64,000 nucleotides of DNA from Coptis chinensis (taxonomy: Eukaryota > Streptophyta > Magnoliopsida > Ranunculales > Ranunculaceae), in the NCBI GenBank assembly GCA_015680905.1, contig CM027377.1, forward strand, positions 22,158,501 to 22,222,500, in the 5' to 3' direction. The first letter of the stretch is position 1. Each line of letters begins with the position of its first letter. The position numbers and the translations under genes are program-made. Shown here piece by piece: positions 45,939-57,200 of this stretch. Under the pieces are notes generated by a model. It searched no databases. It saw only the letters and a list, made by a program, of their open reading frames with translations, and was not told where the DNA came from.

Positions 45939-46554
45939 TGTTGGAGTTATCCCTCACATGAGGAGAGAAAGAAGTTCAGTTTGCATGAAGAGGTTTGAGA
46001 GCGTCGCGGCCAGATCAGATTAGTCTTGCCACATGGCGCCAGCATGCATGCCGTGAACAACTTCCAATTACATTAAGTAGCGCTTTTCGATATTGGTTTT
46101 GCCGAGAGCGCTAGCATTCCATGCCTATTTTCGGCAGAATTCTATTTTTGCAAAACCTAACACACGAACCGAGGCAACACAAGAGAGAGAAAACCCAATC
46201 TTGAAATCAATCAAGATTGAGAGATAACCTTTACAGAGAGACAAACCTATAAAGAGAGAGGAGTGATCTAGTAAGGTGAGAGACTGAAAAGAGAGATTGT
46301 AATCTTCTTTTCCACTTTATAAAAGGATTAGCTCTTGTAGAAGTAGGCACCATTGGCCGAACCATAGTATATCTTTGTGTTGTGGTATGCGTTTTACTTC
46401 TTTACATTATTATCTGTTGTTAATAGTTGTTTAGAGAGTTAGGCATGCTAGGTTGGTTTTAGTGGATATTTAGAATTGTCTGGAGATTGTTGTTGGTTCA
46501 AATATAAGTTATCTGTGTAGTGGGTATTGATTGGTATCAGTATTAACCCCAACA
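45939..46554 (+). repeat. 3' LTR of the Copia element
   Basis: 616 bp, TGTTGGAG to CCCCAACA, preceded by the purine-rich AGGAGGGGGAGAT. The GC-rich doubled block of the 5' LTR is shortened and altered here. The remaining two thirds align with few differences. Confidence 0.9.
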
Positions 46555-47020
46555 ATTTATAGCATTGTGAAAATAATGAAAGGCATTTGTCTCTTTGGAA
46601 TACCAAAGAAATCTAAACTTTACTGCTTTTGGAATTTGAAAACTTTTCGTCTCTATGCATTTTGTGAAAGAGTAAGTGATGATTCCTATATTGTGATTGT
46701 TAAATTGCGTATATGAGATTTTTGTATTCAGGGAGAAATTAACTAAGGGTATTGTCTGTTTTCCAAACACAGATCATTGCAAAGCTAAAATAGACTGAGT
46801 TTTTGGTATAATTAGGCAGTTTTTAAGACTTTACCCCCTCTCAAGTTTCCTAAAATGATTTCCTCCCACCCGTACTTCTTCACTTTTAAGACTTCCCCCC
46901 AAGACTCACAACAAGACCAAGTCCACCATCTTTGACCGTGAACATGCAGTTTGGGCAAAATGAAATGTCCATACTACCCTCGGCCAGTTAAAATTACCAA
47001 ACTAACTCTTGACTCTCTCA
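46555..47020. other. Intergenic, nothing recognised
   Basis: AT-rich DNA to the right of the Copia element. No coding frame with family resemblance, no terminal repeats and no RNA gene seen. Confidence 0.4.
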
Positions 47021-47026
47021 ATACCA

Positions 47027-47265
47027 AAGGAGAGTTAGTGACATATGTCACAATTCTATCAACTCAATCCAACAGTTTAAACAAAGAGGGAGTTAGTGAC
47101 ATGTGTCCCAATCCTATCAACTCAATCCAACGACTTAAACAAATAGGGAGTTAGTGGCACGTGTCGTCCCCATCCTATCAACTCAATCTAATGGCTTAAA
47201 AAAAGTTGGAGTTCGTGACACACATGTCTCCATCCTATCAACTCAATCCAACGGCTTAAACCATT
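47027..47265. repeat. Four-copy minisatellite of about 60 bp
   Basis: Units share GGAGTTAGTGACATGTGTC or variants (47,031, 47,089, 47,148, 47,209), then CCTATCAACTCAATCCAACG and GCTTAAAC. Spacing is about 58-61 bp. Copies differ at several positions, so it is not a recent expansion. The intervening CACGTGTC in one unit is a G-box-like ACGT core, which may be chance. Confidence 0.88.
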
Positions 47266-47592
47266 TCTCCTTGAACTTAATTAATATAAAAGGTAATATG
47301 GAGTTAATTTTCTTCAAAATTTAATAGAAAATGTCAAAGGTAATGACAATTTTTATAACTTAATTTTGTTAGCTAGGATCAAAATTGTTGTAAGAATAAA
47401 GAGATCCAGCAATTAGAGTAATACCGAATAGCTGATGCAGGGTTTGGGTTTAGGAAGTGCATATATGAAGTTACTTATGGTTCATTGGTTCTTTGGAACA
47501 TACATAAAAAACAGTTACAATTGAAACACAAAATCACATGATAATTAATAGCTCAACAAATTTGAATTTTATTAGATAATTGAAACATACAT

Positions 47593-47718
47593 TTTTTTTT
47601 TAATTGGCAAGCCTGCTTTAAATGAGATCAGTAACTCTTTGATGATGGTGGGGTTTGAGCCCCAGACCTCTAGTATCATCACCCAAAAGTTTTACCGACT
47701 TTGCTAGTCGGCACCTGC
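47593..47718 (-). mobile_element. SINE (tRNA-derived) with perfect 11 bp target duplication
   Basis: Flanked by GAAACATACAT at 47,582-47,592 and 47,719-47,729. On the minus strand it begins GCAGGTGCCGACTAGCAAAG, contains an A-box-like TAGCAAAGTCGG and a B-box-like GGCTCAAACCCC about 40 bp downstream, and ends in an A run (T run at 47,593-47,602 on plus). Size (126 bp), internal polymerase III boxes, A tail and target duplication together define a SINE mobilised by LINE machinery. I cannot name the family. Confidence 0.85.
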
Positions 47719-47969
47719 GAAACATACATCAAAGACCATGAATACTGAGTAGTTGAGAATGCTCCCAGACACCCACGTCAGGCCCCTTTTTTTCTCTGAG
47801 ACTGACACATCAGATTTTGCAATAATTCAGCAGAAAAAAAGGAATTCTACGCCCTTTTTTTGCCAATTTCAATTGTTTGTTGTTCCAAATAGCTAAAAAC
47901 CTCTTTCCATACTCTACAAAACACCTCCAACTCTACAAAAAAAAAATCATCTCTTCAAACCCTCAAAAT

Positions 47970-48142
47970 AACAGAATAGAAAGCATCTGCTCGATAAAAA
48001 ACATCAACAGTGATTGATAAAGACGATGATGAAAAATCTCCTGCAGATAGCTATCAAGAAAGTGAAGAGAAAGCATCTGCTGAACAAAAAGAATGCATCT
48101 GCTCGATAAAAAACATCAATAGTGATTGATAAAGACGATAAG
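47970..48142. repeat. Interrupted doublet of about 50 bp
   Basis: GCATCTGCTCGATAAAAAAC followed by ATCAACAGTGATTGATAAAG occurs near 47,984 and again, with one change, near 48,099. Between them is a related GCATCTGCTGAACAAAAAGA. The three-fold wording suggests a repeated acidic/Lys-rich coding tract of an unknown gene, but no long frame is open. Confidence 0.6.
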
Positions 48143-48156
48143 GATGTGGTTATGCG

Positions 48157-48285
48157 TGAAACTTTTGATCACAATCACAGAATCATCGTTCTAGGAAGTT
48201 CCATCAAGTCGCATGATTTCATGTTGCCATGGCATTAAAGCGGCTAAATGGATTATACGTTGTTGAGGATAATTTTTGCATCCTT
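48157..48285. repeat. 129 bp direct repeat, copy A
   Basis: Starts TGAAACTTTTGATCACAATC and ends GATAATTTTTGCATCCTT. It matches 51,968-52,096 with only a few substitutions. Copy A precedes the DEAH helicase fragment; copy B precedes the SPT6 fragment. Confidence 0.9.
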
Positions 48286-48685
48286 AATCACAAATCCAAT
48301 CCAGTCGGGCATTTCATCTATTGCCTCGAGCAATCCAAGGGTTAATTTGAGATATTCGTATGAATTCAAACATGGTAAATAGACAACTCTAATGATGTGT
48401 ATACTTTTAATTTCGTGTTTCAGATTGCTTGCTAAGCATCTGGGTTGCTTTTGGTTTTGTTTTTAATAAATAATTTGCAAGTCATATAAGCATCGACAGA
48501 TTCTCTCATCTGTCTACTATTTGTCTTTTCACTTATGCTCATGGAAGTGGAAGCTATTGATATTTCCAAATTCAGTTAGGTAAAAATTTGGACATATTTC
48601 CAGTAGGCTGTTTTTGCACGCGTTATATCCGGTTTGTGAATTTTCTATTGGTGTTACCAATTGTTAATTTTTTTTATATGACAGG

Positions 48686-49002
48686 TCATTGTGATCTCTG
48701 GAGAGACTAGATGTGGCAAAACCACTCAGCTTCCTCAGTATGTATTAGAGTCTAAGATAGAATCTGGTCCTGGAGGATTTTGTAGCATCATCTGTACACA
48801 ACCTCGATGAATATCTGCTATGGCTATTGCAGAAAGAGTTTCTACAGAAAGAGGAGAGCCTCTTGGTGATTTTGTAAACTCTTTCTCTCTCTCTCTCTCT
48901 AACTTTTCTGATTTTTATAGTACTGCTTTTACTATAAATATTTCATTTCAGAATCTCTTTCTTCTTGCTTCCATACATCATTAGCTTCTGTGTTAGGTTG
49001 GT

Positions 49003-49033
<31 letters not shown>

Positions 49034-49520
49034 AAAATGCCCATCTGCTTTTTTGTACCAGCGGTATTTTGCTAAGAAGCTTGTTGAGTGACCGCAATCT
49101 GAATGGGGTAGCCCATGTTTTTGTTGATGAAATTCATGAAAGAGGGATGAATGAAGGCATGTTCCTTATGATTTGATTTCATTTGGAAGTATTTCATTCC
49201 AAATATTCACATATTTTTGCCAACATTTTGGTTAAACTTTGTTGTGCCGATTTTTTATTGATTGTGCTGAAGGATCTTCTTCCACGCTGTCATGAATTGA
49301 GATTGATTTTAATGAGTGCCACTCTGAATGCGGAGTTGTTTTCTAACTATTTCGGAGGAGCATCAACAATTCACATTCCGGTAAGCCAAATGTAGCTGGA
49401 CGGATGTGATTATTTTTGGTGGAAAGTGATATGTATTAGTATAATGTTTGTTTTGCAAATTTGTGACTTAAAAGTTACATCGTTTATTGTGTATTGTCAG
49501 TGTCTGAATTTAAGTTTGTA

Positions 49521-49556
<36 letters not shown>

Positions 49557-49778
49557 GTAGTAGTAGTATAGCTGTTATAGTATTATTGTTATTCTTATTA
49601 TTGCACTTCCTTTTTTCAGGGATTTACGTACCCCGTAAGATCACACTTTTTGGAAGATGTTCTGGAAATGACGGGATACAAATTGGCTTCATTTAATCAG
49701 ATTGATGATTATGGCCAAGAGAAGTTGTGGAAAACACAGAAGCAGCTCATGCCACGGAAAAGGAAAAATCACGAGTAG
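48686..49778 (+). pseudogene. DEAH/DExH-box RNA helicase fragment (DExH3/DExH5-like)
   Basis: Intron-bearing fragment of an ATP-dependent RNA helicase. Exon 1 follows an AG at 48,685: [20 protein letters not shown] (Walker A with R in place of the usual third G), then TQPR with an in-frame TGA just after it. Exon 2 (about 48,997-49,155): [20 protein letters not shown] and [14 protein letters not shown] with the DEIH box. Exon 3 (about 49,246-49,380): [13 protein letters not shown] and [19 protein letters not shown] with the SAT motif. Exon 4 from 49,621 after a T-rich [42 protein letters not shown], stopping at 49,778. The C-terminal RecA domain and everything after are missing. The acceptor before exon 3 lacks AG. 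Retained introns show DNA-level copying, not retroposition. Confidence 0.88.
49521..49570. repeat. ATT/AGT trinucleotide microsatellite
   Basis: Uninterrupted TTATTATTATTATT-type run followed by AGTAGTAGTAG, lying inside an intron of the helicase fragment. Confidence 0.95.
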
Positions 49779-49899
49779 TTTCGGATTGTATGGGTAAAGA
49801 ATGCCTGAACTGCGTAGTGTATATTTTAAAAATACATTAAGCTACCAATGATTCCATCTATGTGTTGCAACAGGGATGCATGCATAAAATTTGTACAGC

Positions 49900-51850
49900 T
49901 ATGGAAGGAAAAGCATGAAACTGGCCAGTAGCTTGAAATTGATTCAGCTGAAACAATGTCGGATCCTTCTGACGTCTCTTCTACGATTGCTCCCAACACT
50001 GTGATTTCTATTGAGGCAAAGAAGCAGAATGAATCCGGGGAATTATGGCATGAGTCGAATGCAGGTATGATTTTCATTGTAGATGGGGAAGTCAAAAAAC
50101 ATTATTTACATTTTTCCATTTTCCCTTTGGCTTAAGATATTTAACCTGAAATAAATCTCATACTATCAAACGACGTTTGAAATTTTGGGGGTAGCAAACC
50201 AACCATCCTTCCAGAAAGTTTTTTCATTTGGTTTGAGGTTGTTTCCAATTTTAGTGTACATGAGTGTAAGTGAATAAACATTGTTAGAAGAATTCTGTAC
50301 TTTTTAGCACATTCAGATCCCACAAAAAGAACTAAAGCGGTTCTTTAACATGCTTTTTATAAAAATATTTTATGACGTCTTCTTTGGATATCCCAGTCAA
50401 ATGAAATAAGAATGTATTATTTAAACTTTTCCAGAGAAAAGGCCTCCACTGGATACACAAATACCCCCAGGTAGCCAGGAGTATTTCCAAGGACAATATC
50501 AGCATCCTATGTACCCTCAGTGGCCTATTCATCCACATAGAGCGCCTCCCATCTTCCATCTGTACCCAATGCATGCCATGCCTTACTATCAGAACTATCC
50601 AGGAATTGGACCATTTTTCCAGCCACCCTATCCTCGTATGGACGATCCTAGGTTCAACCCCACACAAAGAGTGGGACAAAGAAGACAATCCATGGAGAGT
50701 AAAGACAAAAACACAGAATCAGAGTCTGGGGAACCGGGTGTTCCCTGAATGAGGCCTTAGGATGTTTTCGAAGTTAGAGAATGAAGGCTCACAAGGCTGG
50801 GAACCACGGAGAAAAGGTGGTCGGGTGAGTAAAAACAAGCGGGCATGGTTGTCATACCTAAACATCAACTACATCACTTCAAAGAAGAATAATTCAGGGA
50901 GTGAGTTAGAATCAAGATCGACCGCGAAACCGATGATGAATTTCAAGATGAGATGGAGCTTAGGAACTCTAAAACTTCTGAAATTGGAGCAAAAGATACA
51001 AGCTCTACCAGCCCGGTGGCTTGAAATTGATTCAATTTGAAACAATGTCGGATTCTTCCGACGACGTCTCTTCTATGATTGCTCCCGGGACTGTGATTTC
51101 TATTGAGGCAAAGAAGCAGAATGAATCCGGGGAATTATGGCATGAGTCAAATGCAAGTATGATTTTCATTGTAGATGGGGCAGTCAAAAAACATCATTTA
51201 CATTTTTCCATTTTCCCTTTGGCTTAAGATATTTAACCTGAAAGAAATCTCCTACTATCAAACGATGTTTGAAATTTTGGGGGTAGCAAACCAACCATCA
51301 TTCCAAAAAGTTTTTTCATTTGGTTTGAGGTTGTTTCCAATTTTAGTGTACAAGTGTAAGTGAATAAACACTGTTAGAAGAATTCTGTACTTTTTAGCAC
51401 ATTCATGGCTCACAAGGCTGGGAACCATGAAGAAAAGGTGGTCGGGTGAGTAAAAAACAAGCGGGCATGGTTGTCATACGAAACATCAACTACAGCACTT
51501 CAAAGAAGAATAATTCAGGGAGTGAGTCAGAATTAGCATCTGACCGTGAAACTGATGATGAATTTCAAGATGAGATGAAGCTTAGGAACTCTAAAACTTC
51601 CGAAATTGGAGCAAAATATACAAGCTCTACCAATATATAGCCCTTCTGGGAAGGACGACGGAGTTTATGGAGAAGAAGCTGATGGTGAATCCTGGCAAGC
51701 ATTTCAGAAATTCTTATTGAGAAATGATGACAAAGATGTGCATAATACTGATCGAGGTAAGGTTCTCGCCAAATGCTCGATTCTATATTATGTACAAATA
51801 TGGCTGAGAAAGAAAATGAGGACTTCCTTATTGTCAACGTAACTGAGATC
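49900..51850 (+). pseudogene. CIP7-like (COP1-interacting protein-related) gene fragments, rearranged
   Basis: Exon pieces of a plant proline- and serine-rich nuclear-type protein. Piece A (49,926-50,312 and again 51,019-51,402) carries EAKKQNESGELWHESNA followed by an intron-like GTATG. Piece C (about 50,434-50,760), after a T-rich AG, carries YFQGQYQHPMYPQWPIHPHR, MPYYQNYPGIGPFFQPPYPR and RRQSMESKDKNTESESG. Piece B (50,787-51,014 and 51,407-51,636) carries KKQAGMVVIRNINYSTSKKN. Piece D (51,640-51,760) carries YGEEADGESWQAFQKFLLRN. The order A-C-B-A-B-D shows an internal tandem duplication in which the second copy lacks C. The family name is from memory of the VVIRNINYITSK and PYYPNYPG motifs; moderate certainty. 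No full frame survives. Confidence 0.55.
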
Positions 51851-51967
51851 TTGATTTCTGGTAATTCTCAGAATATTAAAAGTTAACGATGATCTTCTCA
51901 TCTCACACAATCTTTACGAATCAGGTATCTATAATTCTTAATCATTTGGGTTCATTCCATTTTTTGC

Positions 51968-52096
51968 TTGAAACTTTTGATCACAATCACAGAATCATCA
52001 TTCTAGGAAGTTTAATCAAGTCGCATGATTTCATGTTGCCATGGCATTAAAGTGGCTAAATGGATTATACATTGTCGAGGATAATTTTTGCATCCT
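51968..52096. repeat. 129 bp direct repeat, copy B
   Basis: Counterpart of 48,157-48,285. It ends directly at the SPT6-like exon, whereas copy A continues into unrelated sequence. Everything between the two copies is the helicase and CIP7-like block. Confidence 0.9.
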
Positions 52097-52797
52097 CAAT
52101 GTTCAAGACTCCTGAAGCTGTGTTCAAAGGTGTTAGGGACATGGTAGGTCTTTCAGTACTAACTCTTATTTGGAGTAATTGTTTTGTTAAAATTTCTAGA
52201 TTCAAAATTGTGTGGTCTGTATTCATTTCCTAATTTGTTGGTTTTTAATTTGCTCCAGACAGCTGTGTAAATCAGCTGAGAGCCACGTATAAAGAAACAT
52301 GTCCGTGATAAGTTTATGAGTGGACCGGTAGTCTCAATAACTCCTACTTCTGATGGCAATGCGGCCATCGATTCATTTCATGAGTTTGTTGTAGTTACGT
52401 AATAAGCCAGTAAAAGAATTTAAAGATGCATAGTGGCTTCAAATCCAAAAAGCTGAAGAAGAGAAGCTTCTTAAAGTTACTATCAAACTGCCATAATAAG
52501 AGTTAGACAGGTTGATAAGTGGAAAAGGAAGTGCATTCTGTGTTGACTGCTAGATCCAAAAAAATTCTACTGATTGTCAAATGTTTCTGTAGCACCATAT
52601 AAGCGGAAGGGCCGATGATGAAGTTGCACCAAGAATCATGTCTTGCTGTTGGGGACGTGGAAAGCCTGCAACCACTTTTGTGATGTTGGATTCATCTGGA
52701 GAGGTGGTCGATGTATTAGAAGCTAACTACATAGTAGTCGATCACAAAATGTTAATGACGAGCAACGCAAAAAGATTGACTAGCAGCGTCTCATGAA
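52097..52797 (+). pseudogene. SPT6 transcription elongation factor fragment
   Basis: SPT6 is the histone chaperone and elongation factor that travels with RNA polymerase II. Exon pieces: MFKTPEAVFKGVRDM (52,098-52,143), a likely intron GTAGGT to CTCCAG (52,144-52,258), QLRATYKET and SGPVVSITPTSDGNAAIDSF (about 52,270-52,400), KLKKRSFLKL-like sequence, then DDEVAPRIMSCCWGRGKPAT and TFVMLDSSGEVVDVL (52,612-52,720). These match consecutive parts of the central region of plant SPT6. Large pieces are deleted and several stops are present. It follows immediately after the 129 bp repeat copy B. Confidence 0.82.
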
Positions 52798-52799
52798 AT

Positions 52800-53500
52800 T
52801 TATTACATACCATGGACTATACCAAATGCTAGAATAATTTACTGTATGAATTTGTGTTAATGTGTATGTATCAGATGTTGTTTACTTAAAGAGTGTTGGA
52901 TGAATTCTAATCTTTTATTTATTGTCATTAGACTCATGTAATTTGCACCATCTTCTTATGGTGAGCTCCAATTTAGATCAATGCTTCAACTCACTACCAA
53001 TCAATATCACAAATGCATACACTTGCTATTCCTTCAGCTAGGCAGCCTTAGTTGTCATCTAGAAGTCACAGTGAACCAGTTGTCCCCGCTATGCAGCAGA
53101 TTGCCCAGCAACCATCAGTTGTTGTTTCCTATTATATAGGATCTATTTATGTTAATATTCCTGTTTTATCTTGACGAAACTAGGAATTTGATTTTGTTTC
53201 ACACGTACTCTTTATTCAAATAAGTAGATAACCCAATAAATTAGTACAAATGTTAAGATTAAATTGGAAACGATCTTATTTAGATAACATTTTTTACTAT
53301 CCAAAACACACAAATTAAATAACGTTATCTTACTTGCATAAAAATTCAACTCAAATGTCCAAGGATAAATTTAAGAAGTCTTATACAATTAAAACTCTAA
53401 AGCTAACTCAGTTCTTACACAATTACAAATCTTATACAATTAAAAGTCTAAAGGTAACACAACACTAACAAAAGCTGTAAGCAAACTATTTTTTCTGTCG
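52800..53500. other. No gene recognised; possible exon remnant
   Basis: Mostly AT-rich. A short plus-strand stretch near 53,010-53,130 reads HTLAIPSARQP then SSRSHSEPVVPAMQQIAQQP, which looks coding-like but is unrecognised. Sequence from about 53,180 to 53,500 probably corresponds to 3' flanking sequence of the minus-strand TGD1 fragment. Confidence 0.35.
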
Positions 53501-53940
53501 CTCAAGATCCTCTTCAGTGTCACATATCTTACGATAAACAAACTGCCGAAGTAGTAAACTCCCCAACGCCCTTAGCACCTCCAAGAGTTGTAACACCCCA
53601 AGCACGGTGACAATAGAAATAATTCCCCAAACACCTGCAACTTAATCATAGCATCGATTATATCCTAAGGCTTCAAAGATAATATTTATACTAACACCAT
53701 AAACCCCCCATCACAAGAAGGGCACCGAAGCCAACCCAAACGTGAAACAAATCAGCGTCAAAATCGGCAAAGCAACACAACAAGCAATCACTCTCGGCAT
53801 CACAAGGTAATCCACTGGGTCAGTACCAAGAACTCTCAATGTATCAGTCTGCTCCGAAATCTGCATTGTTCCCAACTCCGCTGCAAATGCACTCCCTATA
53901 CGCCCCAAAGGTTGCTGATACACTCAAGTAAGTGCTGTCC
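53500..53940 (-). pseudogene. TGD1: TGD1 (chloroplast MlaE-type lipid permease) C-terminal fragment
   Basis: TGD1 is the inner-envelope permease of the plastid TGD lipid importer. The minus-strand frame 53,923-53,711 reads GRIGSAFAAELGTMQISEQT, DTLRVLGTDPVDYLVMPRVI and a hydrophobic segment CVALPILTLICFTFGLA. In a shifted frame it continues with IIDAMIKLQVFG and GVTTLGGAKGVGEFTTSAV near 53,540-53,640, matching the conserved MlaE C-terminus. At least two frameshifts and stops are present; the terminal helix and all N-terminal exons are missing. Symbol given for the gene it derives from. It is on the opposite strand to the neighbouring fragments. Confidence 0.85.
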
Positions 53941-54173
53941 AAGAAGACAATTTCTAAATCATTATCAGCTGTAGTGAATAAGAGCAGTAGCTATAAGAGG
54001 GGGCTTTAGCCAAAGAGAGGAAGAGTTGTTTAGGTTTACCTTATGGATGACGAAAAAATATATACCTCCAGAATTGCTTAGTACAATAGACGATGTATTC
54101 TTGCACTGAAAAAGAATAATGGTACTAAGTGTTAATTTTTATTTTACACACTTGATAAATATTCTAACAAAAT

Positions 54174-54229
54174 AATATATTGAAGGGTCTAACCTTATGC
54201 GAATATATTGAAGGTTCTAACCTTATGCG
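54174..54229. repeat. 28 bp tandem doublet at the Helitron gene start
   Basis: AATATATTGAAGGGTCTAAC plus CTTATGCG (54,174-54,201) is repeated at 54,202-54,229 with one change. Each copy contains an ATG; the second (54,225) opens the first Helitron coding stretch. Confidence 0.9.
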
Positions 54230-57200
54230 TCATAGAAGAATTATGATGTCTGCAAATACAAAGAGCAGCCATAGAGAAAAAGTGCTAAAAGAGCATAGAA
54301 GAAGAAAACATCCCACGACTAATGGAATATCAAAGTCACAATTGGTATGTAACTTGTAAATAAAAATTACCGTTTTATACTCTCATTTGATTTTAAGATA
54401 TTGTATAGATGTAAGTAACTGATATCTATATTTTTCTTTATGCCTTTATTACAAAGGAATTGATACACACACATGAATTAAATGAGCAACAAAGCAATCA
54501 TTTAACCAATAGTACTGGTATGAACTTACTGATTTTATAATGAGACAACAATTCTAATATCCTTTCCACAAGAAATGGCTAAAGTTGACCCTTTTTTGGT
54601 ATAATTCTCAAACAGTCAATGTTGAATCTACAAAGGAACAGATTGCTAAAATAGCTCGCCTTAATCGAAGTCGTTTGTTGGCTTTAAAGAAACGTAATCG
54701 TTTGTTGGCATCCAAGGAACACAACTTGCATTCAAATAAAGGTAAAATTGTATACTATATTCGGTTGAGGATTAATTAAAGTTTTTGAAATTTGATATTT
54801 TTTATTACACAGGCCAAACAGGTACTTTGAATCTTACAGATGCTATGCGTCGTATAATGACTTCAATATCTCAAATCACAAATATCAGTGAAAGGAATAA
54901 ACATTTGCAAAAGCAAAAAAAAATTCATCGTGATCTAAGCAAGTATACTAACAGTGATGGTATGTGTTTTCTTCTTCAATTCTGATATTTTATTCAGAAT
55001 GTTTGCCCAATTCACTAATAATTTTTATATTTTAGGAGTTCATGACTTTGGACCACCAACTGAAGAGTGTATGTACTGTGGAGCAATTCTTTGGGAAGAA
55101 GAAAGAAACAACAAAGGAAAATCATCTGTTCCAACGTTCTCTATATGTTGTGGAGAAGGAAAAGTTCAACTTCCACTATTTGAGACTGCCCCTGAGTTTC
55201 TTAATAAACTCTTAGACTTGAAAGGAGGAATAAGATCTACTAAATTTAGAAGATAAATACGGACATACAACTCCATGTTTCAATTTACTTCTACAGGAGG
55301 GAAGACAGATAAGACTATCAATGATGGAGGAGGTCCTTGCGTTTTCAGAATAAGTGGGCAAAATCATCATAAAATTGGGTCTCTTCTTCCATTCGAAAAT
55401 AAGCCTCCTCAATTTGCCCAATTATATGTATACGATACTCAAAATGAATTAAAGAATATGATGCAAATATTCAATGAATATAATGAACTTCCTGATCCTA
55501 CAATTGTTGATGGATTGATCAAAATGTTTGATCAACACAATAAAGTTGTACAGTCTTTTAGGATGGCTAGAGACAAATTTAAAGAAGTTGAAATGATTGA
55601 TGTCCGCCTAAGACTTATTAATTCTCGGCAGAGTGATGGAAAACAATACAATTTGCCAACTGGCAATGAAGTTCCATCTTTAATTGAAGGGGATGGATTT
55701 AATGTTAATGATTTTAGGGACATAATTGTTGAAACTAGAGGAGGTTTGGACAGAATAAATGAATTGCATCCTAAATTTATGGCTTTGCAATATCCTTTAA
55801 TGTTTCCCCGTGGTGAAGATGGCTATAAACCTGGGATTCCTTATAGAAAACTTCCTAATAGTGAGGAAAATGAAAGAGTTTTTAATATAGATGATCATAA
55901 AAGAGATACGGTTAGTATGAGACAATATTGGGATTTTAGACTACAAAGAAGGACACTAGAAAGTCGATTACTCCGGATAGGTGGACGTTTACGTCAAACA
56001 GTCATTGTTGATGGTTATACATGTATAGAAGATCAAAGAATGCATTGGTATCAGACACACCAAGAAGAAATTAGGGCTGATTTATACAGCAATGTGATGG
56101 ATGGAGTGGTCGCTGCAGGTATATAAGTAATATTATTTAATTTTTAAATTTAATTTCCATTAGCTTATGATTTGTTTTAATCTATCAATAACCCGTTTTA
56201 AAATAAACACAGGTGATACTTTAGCAGCATCAATTGGTAAATGTTTGATCCTTCCATCAACATTTATAGGAGGCCCTAGATACATGATACAGACCTACCA
56301 AGATGTTATTGCCATATGTAGATGGGCAGGACCACCTAATCTTTTTATTAATGTGACTTGCAATCCAAATTGGAATGAAATTCTTAGTTATCTACAAAAA
56401 GACCCTGGACTATTGCCTAATGATGTTCCTGATGTTGTGTGTCGAGTATTCAAAATGAAGTTGGAGTGCATCATGAAAAGATTGCATTATGGAAATCATT
56501 TTGGCAGAGTCATTGCAGGTTATAATCACATACCTTTTTTTTTTATATAGAATAGATCATGTCCAGTAAGACTATAAATTGACGTAGAGCAAAAACCTGC
56601 AAAATGTGAAACAATAGTTAATAATTTATTCATAAATGTGGAATTCATGTTTGGTATTAACTGTAAAATGTAAATTTATGTGTTTAAAGATCCTATATTT
56701 AAACAGGGGAGAACACTTACATATTTTCTTCTATATATGGTCCAACAGATCTGCACTCAAAATTTTCTCTATTTAGAAGCAGTTGAGATATGTGTTTTTG
56801 ATGGAAAATAGTGCATTGTGGCTAAGATAATATATAGTCAAAGTTGAAGAAGAAAACCAGGGGTCGTGATGTTAGAAACCAGAGACATAATGAAGAGGAG
56901 ATGGGAGGAAAAAATGAGGTGTTTTGTGGAATTTTTGAAAAAGAGAAAGCAGTTTTCTCTCCCGCCCCCAATATTAACAGAAAACTACCCAATTTTGTGT
57001 TGAGTCCAGGTGTCATTTACTTTGTTAATGTACATTAGTACCCTTTTAAATTCAGTTTGTTAAGATTGATGCTTACGGTTTGTCTCATTTTCAAAGTGAT
57101 CCATCTATGTCACTTCTTAATAGAAAGATATATTTCTTACTTATTGATAAGATCATATACCTTTATAATTATTTAAAGACTGGTACTAAATAAATTTTTC

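Larger units (their letters stand above)
41067..46554 (+). mobile_element. Tnt1/Tork-like Ty1/Copia retrotransposon with both LTRs, broken
   Basis: A 5,488 bp element. The 5' LTR is 41,067-41,711 and the 3' LTR 45,939-46,554; both start TGTTGGAG and end CCCCAACA. A primer-binding site TGGTATCAGAGCC, complementary to initiator Met-tRNA, begins at 41,714, and a G-rich polypurine tract lies just before the 3' LTR. Parts: gag about 41,820-42,650, protease near 42,740, integrase about 43,130-44,050, reverse transcriptase about 44,400-45,300, RNase H about 45,350-45,890. Flanks ATTAA and ATTTA are an imperfect 5 bp target duplication. The internal region is broken in roughly half a dozen places. 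The LTRs align readily but differ visibly, mostly in a GC-rich block, so by eye it is a moderately old insertion. The Tork assignment rests on the gag and protease wording. Confidence 0.92.

Noticed and set aside
50332-50688. 118-residue minus-strand frame
   Set aside because: Shadow of the proline/tyrosine-rich CIP7-like exon on the other strand.
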